A model generated the notes under the pieces. It worked only from the letters and a program-made list of their open reading frames with translations. It was not told the origin of the DNA and did no database searches. Positions 57,688-64,000 of a stretch of 64,000 bases of DNA are shown here, piece by piece. A program made the position numbers and the translations under genes. This DNA comes from Sphingobacteriales bacterium (GTDB taxonomy: Bacteria > Bacteroidota > Bacteroidia > Chitinophagales > JADIYW01): contig CP064984.1 of the NCBI GenBank assembly GCA_016699615.1, positions 1,612,001-1,676,000 of the forward strand. The letters run 5' to 3'. Numbering within the stretch: position 1 is the first letter of the stretch; every line of letters starts with the position of its first letter.

Positions 57688-59025
57688 TTGAAATACGATA
57701 TTGTCATATTAGGAAGTGGAGAAAGTGGAGTAGGTGCAGCCATCTTAGCACAATATAAAGGCATGCAGCCATTCATCTCAGATTTTGGTACTATCAAAGA
57801 AAAGTACAAAGAGGAATTAATTGCTCTAAATATTGCATTCGAAGAAAATCAACATACCGAAGAAATTATTCTAAATGCAAATCTGATTATAAAAAGTCCA
57901 GGCATACCAAACAAAGCACCAATCATAAAGAAGATAAAAGAGAAAAATATTCCAATTATCTCAGAAATAGAATTTGGATTTCAACATACAAACGCTACAA
58001 TAATTGCAATTACTGGAGCAAATGGAAAAACCACCACCACAAGTTTATGCTACCATATTCTAAAAAATGCAGGTATTGATGTTGGCTTAGGCGGAAATAT
58101 TGGTGAGAGTTTTGCAAAACAAGTTGCGCTGAATGATAAACCATATTATGTGTTAGAAGTTTCTTCATTTCAATTAGATGACTGTGTAACATTCAAACCA
58201 CATATTGCAATACTAACCAACATTACAGAAGACCATTTAGATAGATACGATTATAAGTTCGAGAATTACATTGACTCAAAATTCTCAATTGCAAAAAACC
58301 AAACAACCGAAGACTTTTTTATCTATTGTTTGGATGATGAAGTATCAAATAAATACCTAGATAAATATAATATACAAGCTACCAAAATTCCTTTTTCATA
58401 CAATGAAGAATTAGAATTCGGTGGATATCAAAAAGAAAATCAAATAATTATTCAAATAAATAAAAACGAATTTACCATGCCAATTAACGAAATCGCAATT
58501 CAAGGTATACACAATACCTACAACTCATTAGCTGCAGGAATTGCTGCTAAATTAGTAAATGTTAGAAACGAAAAAATTAGAGAAAGTCTACACGATTTTA
58601 AAAACCTAGAACATCGCTTAGAATTTGTGGCTACAAAAAATGGCGTAGATTTTATCAATGATTCAAAAGCAACAAATGTAAATTCTACGTGGTATGCATT
58701 AGAATCTATGCTAAAACCAACTATTCTTATTCTTGGTGGTGTAGACAAAGGAAATGATTATACATTAATCAAAGATTTAGTCAAAAACAAAGTAAAAGCA
58801 ATCATTTGCCTTGGTGTAGATAATGAAAAATTGCATCATGCTTTTTCTAATGATGTAGGCTATATAGTAGATTCTAGAAGTATGGAAGAAGCAGTACTAT
58901 TAGCAAACAACATTGCAGAAAAAGACGAAGTTGTCCTATTGTCACCATCATGTGCAAGTTTCGATTTATTTAGAGATTATGAAGATAGAGGAAGACAATT
59001 TAAAAGAGCAGTACACAATTTATAA
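57688..59025 (+). CDS. murD: UDP-MurNAc-L-alanine:D-glutamate ligase MurD
   Basis: 445 residues. Seen: N-terminal Rossmann-like VILGSGESGVGAAILA, the ATP loop IAITGANGKTTTTSLC (about 112-127), LEVSSFQLDD, LTNITEDHLDRYD, and the FINDSKATN motif near 325. TTG start, 16 bases after mraY. Intact. Confidence 0.95.
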   Translation: MKYDIVILGSGESGVGAAILAQYKGMQPFISDFGTIKEKYKEELIALNIAFEENQHTEEIILNANLIIKSPGIPNKAPIIKKIKEKNIPIISEIEFGFQHTNATIIAITGANGKTTTTSLCYHILKNAGIDVGLGGNIGESFAKQVALNDKPYYVLEVSSFQLDDCVTFKPHIAILTNITEDHLDRYDYKFENYIDSKFSIAKNQTTEDFFIYCLDDEVSNKYLDKYNIQATKIPFSYNEELEFGGYQKENQIIIQINKNEFTMPINEIAIQGIHNTYNSLAAGIAAKLVNVRNEKIRESLHDFKNLEHRLEFVATKNGVDFINDSKATNVNSTWYALESMLKPTILILGGVDKGNDYTLIKDLVKNKVKAIICLGVDNEKLHHAFSNDVGYIVDSRSMEEAVLLANNIAEKDEVVLLSPSCASFDLFRDYEDRGRQFKRAVHNL

Positions 59026-59058
59026 TTAAGAACTTATACAACATTCAATAGAAGATTC

Positions 59059-60267
59059 GTGTTAAACAATATTGCAAAAAATATAAGAGGAGACAAATAC
59101 ATTTGGTATATCATTACCATACTGAGTTTTATTTCTCTTTTATTAGTATATAGTTCTACACGAACACTGGCTTATAAAAGTAGTCATGGAATTACAGAAT
59201 ATTTTCTATTACGACATGGTTTTTTCTTAGCTGTTGGCATGTGGCTAATTTATATCATTCATCGTATAGATCATGTCTATTTTTCTAGATTGGCACAGTT
59301 ATTATTACTTATTTCCATACCATTGCTTATTTATACTATGCTCTTCGGAGAAGAAAGAAATGAAGCATCAAGATGGGTAAGAGTACCAATAATTGGACTT
59401 ACTTTCCAATCTTCAGATTTTGCAAAACTAGCATTGATAATGTACACATCAAGAACATTGTCAAAGAAGCAAGGTGTAATCAAAGATTTCAAAGAAGTAA
59501 CATTATATATCATGATTCCAATTGTTGGAATTTGTGGATTAATTATGTTAGATAATTTTTCTACAGCAGCAATTCTTTTTGCTACATCTGTAGTTATTTT
59601 ATTTATAGGAAGAGTTTCTACAAAATACATACTAAGTATTGTTGTAGCTGGAATAACAGCAGCATCATTGCTATTTGCATTTTCATGGTTTTTTATAGAA
59701 GGACATGGTAGAGCTGACATGTGGCTGAATAGAGTCGAATCTTGGATGAATCCAGATTATGATGCTGATGATTTCTATCAACAGAAACAAGCATTTATTG
59801 CAATGGCAAAAGGTGGATTGATTAGAATTGCACCAGGGAAAAGCACTCAATGCAATTTCTTGCCAGATGCATATTCAGATTTTATCTTTTCTACTTTAAT
59901 AGAAGAATACGGACTTTTTGGAGCAGTAATTACATTGATGCTGTATCTCTTTTTTCTGTATAGAATTATTGTAATTGTAAGAAAAAGTAATAGAGCTTTT
60001 GGTGCATTAATGGCAGTTGGTCTTGGTGTTAGTATCACACTTCAAGCAGTATTGCACATGGGTGTTAATGTACATTTATTACCAAATACAGGTATCACAT
60101 TACCATTTATAAGTTGGGGCGGAACAAGTATATTATTTAATGCAGTTGCAATTGGAATTATTTTAAGCATAAGCAATTATGTAGAAGAGAAGAGTACATC
60201 AGAGCAAGAAAATAAAGCACCAACAAAAAAATCAAAAAAGAAAATAGTAGACGAAATACATGGTTAG
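59059..60267 (+). CDS. ftsW: FtsW/RodA-type peptidoglycan polymerase FtsW
   Basis: 402 residues, about ten helices (SEDS family). Polymerises lipid II at the septum with FtsI. Seen: LLVYSSTRTLAY in helix 1-2, the DFAKLALIMYTSRTLSKK block, ADMWLNRVESWMNPDYD, QCNFLPDAYSDFIFSTLIEEYGLFG, and TGITLPFISWGGTSILFN near the end. GTG start. A Lys-rich tail (APTKKSKKKIV) ends the protein. 24 bases before murG. Confidence 0.95.
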   Translation: MLNNIAKNIRGDKYIWYIITILSFISLLLVYSSTRTLAYKSSHGITEYFLLRHGFFLAVGMWLIYIIHRIDHVYFSRLAQLLLLISIPLLIYTMLFGEERNEASRWVRVPIIGLTFQSSDFAKLALIMYTSRTLSKKQGVIKDFKEVTLYIMIPIVGICGLIMLDNFSTAAILFATSVVILFIGRVSTKYILSIVVAGITAASLLFAFSWFFIEGHGRADMWLNRVESWMNPDYDADDFYQQKQAFIAMAKGGLIRIAPGKSTQCNFLPDAYSDFIFSTLIEEYGLFGAVITLMLYLFFLYRIIVIVRKSNRAFGALMAVGLGVSITLQAVLHMGVNVHLLPNTGITLPFISWGGTSILFNAVAIGIILSISNYVEEKSTSEQENKAPTKKSKKKIVDEIHG

Positions 60268-60291
60268 TCTAATGAATGAAAAATAATAAAG

Positions 60292-61398
60292 ATGAATAGT
60301 AATAAACAGACATATATAATTGCAGGTGGCGGAACTGGCGGACATATTTTTCCAGCTATTGCCATTGCTGATGCTATTAAGCAACAGCAACCAGATGCAC
60401 ATATTTTGTTTGTTGGTGCAAAAGGTAGAATGGAAATGGAAAAAGTGCCGCAAGCAGGTTATCCTATTGTTGGCTTAGAAGTAATAGGAATTCAAAGAAG
60501 TCTTACACCAAAAAATCTAAGCGTACCTTTTAAATTATTTAAAAGTTTATTTCAGGCATTTAAAATTATCAAAGCACAAAAGCCTAAAGCATGCATTGGT
60601 GTTGGAGGCTATGCATCTTTTCCAATACTGTTTGTTGCCATTTTATTGCGTATTCCAATCTATATTCAAGAACAAAATTCATACCCAGGAATTGCCAATA
60701 AAATATTATCAAAATTTGCAAAAAATATATTTGTTGCCTATGATAATCTAAGTCAATTCTTCAATCCTAATAAAATTATATTAACAGGAAATCCAGTTAG
60801 AAAAGACATTGCAAGCACACTTCCAGAAAAAATGAGCGCATTACAATTTTTTAGTTTAGAAGACAATAAACAAACAATATTGGTTGTTGGAGGAAGTTTA
60901 GGTGCAAGAACAATAAATCAAGCAGTAGAAAAAAATCTTTCATTAATTATCGAAAATAATTATCAATTGTTATGGCAAACAGGAAAAGGATATTATGATG
61001 ATATTATTGAAAAGACAGAAAATGTAACAAACCAAAATATAAAAATTCATCAGTTTATTAAAGAAATGAATATGGCGTATGCATCAGCAGATGTAATAAT
61101 TTCTAGAGCAGGAGCATTATCAATATCAGAATTGTGCATTATTGGTAAGCCATGTATTTTTATACCATCACCAAATGTTACAGAAGACCACCAAACAAAA
61201 AATGCAATGGCATTAGTAAATAAAAATGCAGCATTAATTATAAAAGACAGTGAAGCAAACGAAAAACTAGGTAATGTATTACTAGAATTATTGAACGATA
61301 AAATAAAACAAACAGAACTTAGTAACAACATCAAAGCATTAGCAAAAACTAATGCTGCGAACGAAATAGCAATTAAAATATTAAGCAATAACCAATAA
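60292..61398 (+). CDS. murG: UDP-GlcNAc transferase MurG (lipid II synthase)
   Basis: 368 residues. Adds GlcNAc to lipid I at the cytoplasmic face. Seen: GGGTGGHIFPAIAIADA (about 12-28), GARTINQAV, VVGGSLGAR, ISRAGALSISELCIIGKPCIFIPSP and DHQTKNA of the UDP-GlcNAc site. Normal GT28 layout. Ends three bases before murC. Confidence 0.96.
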   Translation: MNSNKQTYIIAGGGTGGHIFPAIAIADAIKQQQPDAHILFVGAKGRMEMEKVPQAGYPIVGLEVIGIQRSLTPKNLSVPFKLFKSLFQAFKIIKAQKPKACIGVGGYASFPILFVAILLRIPIYIQEQNSYPGIANKILSKFAKNIFVAYDNLSQFFNPNKIILTGNPVRKDIASTLPEKMSALQFFSLEDNKQTILVVGGSLGARTINQAVEKNLSLIIENNYQLLWQTGKGYYDDIIEKTENVTNQNIKIHQFIKEMNMAYASADVIISRAGALSISELCIIGKPCIFIPSPNVTEDHQTKNAMALVNKNAALIIKDSEANEKLGNVLLELLNDKIKQTELSNNIKALAKTNAANEIAIKILSNNQ

Positions 61399-61401
61399 GA
61401 T

Positions 61402-62772
61402 ATGCACAATACGAACATACAGATATCAAGTATAAAAAAAGTATATTTCTTAGGAATAGGAGGAATAGGTATGAGTGCATTAGCCAGATATTTTAATTTC
61501 CATGGCGTAATTGTAAAAGGATATGATAAAACAGCAACAGTATTAACACAGGAATTAGAAAAAGAAGGAATTGAAATTACATTCAATGATAGTGTTGATA
61601 CATTAATGAAAGACGTAGATTTAGTAGTACTTACGCCAGCCATTCCAAAAGATAGTATTCAATTAGATTATTACAAACAAAGCAATATTCCATTGCTAAA
61701 ACGTGCAGAAGTATTAGGATTAATAGCAAATAGTAGTTTTAATATTTCTATCGCTGGTTCTCACGGAAAAACATCAACATCATCTATTACAGCACACATT
61801 CTACATAGTGCACAAAAAAATGTAGCAGCATTTTTAGGTGGAATAGCATTAAACTATAATTCAAATTTTATCAATGGTACAGAATATGCCATAGCAGAAG
61901 CAGATGAATTTGATCGTTCTTTTTTAAATCTTTCACCAAATATTGCATTAATAACATCAGTAGATACAGACCACTTAGATATATATGGCAACCTTAGTGC
62001 TATTGAAGATGCATTTCATCAATTTTGTAATAAAATACAAAACGACGGAATTTGCATAGCGCACCAATCAGTAAAAGAGAATATTCTAAATCATAAAGTA
62101 AGAAATTTAAGATACAGTTTAGCAAATCAACAGAGTGATTACTATACAAAAAACTTAAGAATAGAAAATCAATCATACATTTTTGATGTTGTGCATCCAA
62201 ATGGAATTGTTGAAAATGTAGTATCATATTATGGTGGAAAACACAATGTTGAAAATGCAGTAGGTGCCATCGCAATAGCATTAAATATTGGCATATCAGA
62301 CAATGATATAAAACAAGCAATAGGTACTTTCAAAGGCGTAAAACGTAGATTTGAAACACATGTAAAAAATGATAAGTATGTATATATTGATGATTATGCA
62401 CACCATCCAAGAGAGTTAGATGCAACAATTTCTGCGGCAAAAGAACTTTATCCAGATAAAAAAATTACAGTTGTATTTCAACCACATTTATTTTCTAGAA
62501 CAAAAGATTTGGCAGAAGAATTTGCCACATCATTATCAAAAGTAGATGAGTTAATATTATTAGATATTTATCCAGCACGCGAAAAACCAATTGAAGGCGT
62601 AACAAGCAAAATTATTTTTGATAACGTTAGCTTGAACAACAAATACTTATTGTCAAAAGATGATTTAATAGCATTTATTGATAAAAATAAAAATAGCATA
62701 GAAGTAATACTTACAGTTGGCGCAGGAGATATTGATACAAAAATAACAGATATAAAAAGAATTCTAAACTAA
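61402..62772 (+). CDS. murC: UDP-MurNAc:L-alanine ligase MurC
   Basis: 456 residues. First amino-acid addition of the muropeptide pathway. Seen: FLGIGGIGMSALARYF (about 16-31), the ATP loop IAGSHGKTSTSSITAH (about 117-132), EADEFDRSFLNL, TSVDTDHLDIY, and DDYAHHPRELDATI near 330. Three bases after murG and 18 before ftsQ. Confidence 0.95.
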   Translation: MHNTNIQISSIKKVYFLGIGGIGMSALARYFNFHGVIVKGYDKTATVLTQELEKEGIEITFNDSVDTLMKDVDLVVLTPAIPKDSIQLDYYKQSNIPLLKRAEVLGLIANSSFNISIAGSHGKTSTSSITAHILHSAQKNVAAFLGGIALNYNSNFINGTEYAIAEADEFDRSFLNLSPNIALITSVDTDHLDIYGNLSAIEDAFHQFCNKIQNDGICIAHQSVKENILNHKVRNLRYSLANQQSDYYTKNLRIENQSYIFDVVHPNGIVENVVSYYGGKHNVENAVGAIAIALNIGISDNDIKQAIGTFKGVKRRFETHVKNDKYVYIDDYAHHPRELDATISAAKELYPDKKITVVFQPHLFSRTKDLAEEFATSLSKVDELILLDIYPAREKPIEGVTSKIIFDNVSLNNKYLLSKDDLIAFIDKNKNSIEVILTVGAGDIDTKITDIKRILN

Positions 62773-62790
62773 GAATTATAAATAAGATAA

Positions 62791-63555
62791 ATGAACAGAA
62801 CCACAAAAAATATTATTCTAAATGTGTTGATGCTACTAATTATAGTAGTATTTGTGGTATTTGTTATATATGCAAAACAAAAAAGAAACGATTTTAAACC
62901 AAAAAGTATTAGTATAAATATTGATGAGTTAGAAGATAATTATCTTATTTCTAAAGATGATATATATTATTTAGTTACAAAGTATTTTACTTTAAATAAT
63001 CAAGCAATTGATGATAATACACTTAGAAGTATTGAAAAAACTATATGCAATATTCCAGTTGTCGAAAGCGCAAATGCATATATAAATAATAAACAAATAT
63101 TAAATATAGATGTAAAACAACGAAAACCATTATTTCGTGTGTACAATTCTTCTAATCAAAATTTTTATGTAGACTATGATGGCGTAAAATTTTTTCCTAA
63201 AAAAAATACAAGCATTAAAGTGCCAATAGTAACAGGAAATATAAGCGAGAAAAAAGTAAATAATGATACAATACAAACTGCAATACTAAATCAAGTATTG
63301 AACTTTTGTAAATACACGCAAAAAGTAGATGAATGGAAAGATAGCTTCGGACAAATAAATATCAACGATGCAAATGAAATAGAATTAATTCCACGTATAG
63401 GAAATAGTACCATTTTATTAGGTAATACTGATGTTATAGAAGAAAAAATGAATAAACTAAAAGTGTTTTACACGGAAGTTTTAGATAAGATAGGATGGGA
63501 AAGATATAGAGTTATCAACATAATGTACAAAGATCAGATTATTTGTTTAAAATAA
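62791..63555 (+). CDS. ftsQ: Cell-division protein FtsQ
   Basis: 254 residues. A single N-terminal helix (about 10-28), then a periplasmic POTRA-type domain (SINIDELEDNYLISKDDIYY), a FtsQ beta domain, and ILIQRKPLFRVYNSSNQ-type strands (DVKQRKPLFRVYNSS). Links FtsA/FtsZ to the septal synthases through FtsL/B. Identity rests on layout and position more than on sequence. ftsA follows 11 bases later. Confidence 0.85.
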   Translation: MNRTTKNIILNVLMLLIIVVFVVFVIYAKQKRNDFKPKSISINIDELEDNYLISKDDIYYLVTKYFTLNNQAIDDNTLRSIEKTICNIPVVESANAYINNKQILNIDVKQRKPLFRVYNSSNQNFYVDYDGVKFFPKKNTSIKVPIVTGNISEKKVNNDTIQTAILNQVLNFCKYTQKVDEWKDSFGQININDANEIELIPRIGNSTILLGNTDVIEEKMNKLKVFYTEVLDKIGWERYRVINIMYKDQIICLK

Positions 63556-63566
63556 ATTTAAGAAAT

Positions 63567-64000
63567 ATGCATAATTTATTGGATGTAAAAATGGACGAGA
63601 ATGTAATTGACATGGAAAAAGTTGTTTGTGCCATAGATATTGGTACATCAAAAGTGGCTGCACTAGTAGGCAAAAGAAATCAATTTGGTAAAATTGAAAT
63701 CTTAGGTATAGGTATATGCTCATCATTTGGTGTGCAACGTGGAGTAGTTGTAAGTATTACTAAAACAGTAGACTCAATTAGAAAGGCAGTACAAAAAGCA
63801 GAAGAGCAATCTGGTGTTACTTTCACAAAAGTACATGTAGGTATTGCCGGACAACATATCAAAAGTATACAAAACAGAAGTCAAATCAATAGAGTTGATA
63901 CCGACAGTTGGATTACACACGAAGATGTAAGAAAGTTAAAAAATGAATCATACAAAATAGCACTACCTCCAGGCGATAAAATTTTACACGTTTTACAACA
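63567..64000 (+). CDS. ftsA: Cell-division protein FtsA (5' part, runs off window)
   Basis: Frame open to the right edge, first ~144 residues. Actin-like ATPase that ties FtsZ to the membrane. Seen: VVCAIDIGTSKVAALVGKR (phosphate-1 region), the IEILGIGICSSFGVQRG block, VDSIRKAVQKAEEQSGV, VHVGIAGQHI and the SITKTVDS stretch. Start could be 63567 (MHNLL), 63591 (MDENV) or 63612 (MEKVV); the first is listed because it lies 11 bases after ftsQ. ftsZ is expected just beyond the window. Confidence 0.93.
   Translation, partial: MHNLLDVKMDENVIDMEKVVCAIDIGTSKVAALVGKRNQFGKIEILGIGICSSFGVQRGVVVSITKTVDSIRKAVQKAEEQSGVTFTKVHVGIAGQHIKSIQNRSQINRVDTDSWITHEDVRKLKNESYKIALPPGDKILHVLQ

Noticed and set aside
61050..61643. 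197-codon minus-strand ORF
   Set aside because: Antisense shadow spanning the murG/murC junction; both sense genes are clear.

Overview
The window is a low-GC, AT-rich chromosomal segment of a Bacteroidota bacterium, probably Chitinophagales-like (the family level is inference). The evidence is: outer-membrane carboxypeptidase-regulatory/beta-barrel receptors, type IX secretion (T9SS) C-terminal sorting domains, a DUF5606 protein, the Bacteroidota division/cell-wall gene order (mraZ-rsmH-ftsL-ftsI-murE-mraY-murD-ftsW-murG-murC-ftsQ-ftsA, with no murF or ddl), and repeated TAnnTTTG promoter-like octamers close upstream of start codons. No rRNA, CRISPR array, prophage or transposase was seen.

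Layout. 1-1.8 kb: 3' end of PEP carboxylase, about 1 kb of non-coding repeats with a REP-like palindrome, and a tRNA-Arg(TCT). 1.87-8.4 kb: ung, a DUF423 protein, an outer-membrane receptor, a broken lipoprotein, a monooxygenase-like protein, a broken SAM hydrolase and PhoH. 8.5-18.7 kb: mostly minus-strand genes: methyltransferase, small secreted protein, broken XRE regulator and lipoprotein, esterase, methylmalonyl-CoA mutase, a T9SS phosphodiesterase, TauE/SafE exporter, and a ferredoxin/U32 pair. 18.8-32.4 kb: DUF5606, M3 peptidase, asd, lamin-tail T9SS protein, L,D-transpeptidase, OppC-type permease, two tandem GT-C-like membrane proteins, SIMPL protein with a 55-residue partner, and rlmN. 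32.5-34.7 kb: a cassette of four small lipoproteins behind a pair of 16-bp direct repeats. 34.7-41.6 kb: recA, a sugar-phosphate transferase, a Wzi/RemB-like outer-membrane protein, a beta-barrel protein and leuA. 41.6-49.7 kb: a surface-polysaccharide region (GH-A-like glycosidase, O-antigen polymerase-like protein, two paralogous GT-C-like proteins, a zincin, an ArnT-like transferase). 49.7-64 kb: purC and the dcw cluster, running off the end inside ftsA.

Two themes link the genes. First, much of the window serves the envelope: lipid-linked sugar transfer (initiating transferase, polymerase-like and GT-C-like proteins), peptidoglycan synthesis and its L,D-crosslinking, T9SS cargo and surface lipoproteins. 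Second, ten genes carry at least one single-base indel, eleven indels in all, and an uncertain twelfth lies at the N-terminus of the L,D-transpeptidase. Nearly all fall in A or T runs, and all lie between 5.7 and 46.2 kb. The dcw cluster and recA, rlmN, leuA, asd, ung and purC are intact. This is either residual sequencing error or a real load of frameshifts in dispensable genes; reads would decide. I found no clearly new defence or mobile system. The best candidates for undescribed biology are the repeat-controlled lipoprotein cassette, the tandem GT-C-like pairs, the cytoplasmic-looking zincin and the composite repeat region beside the tRNA.
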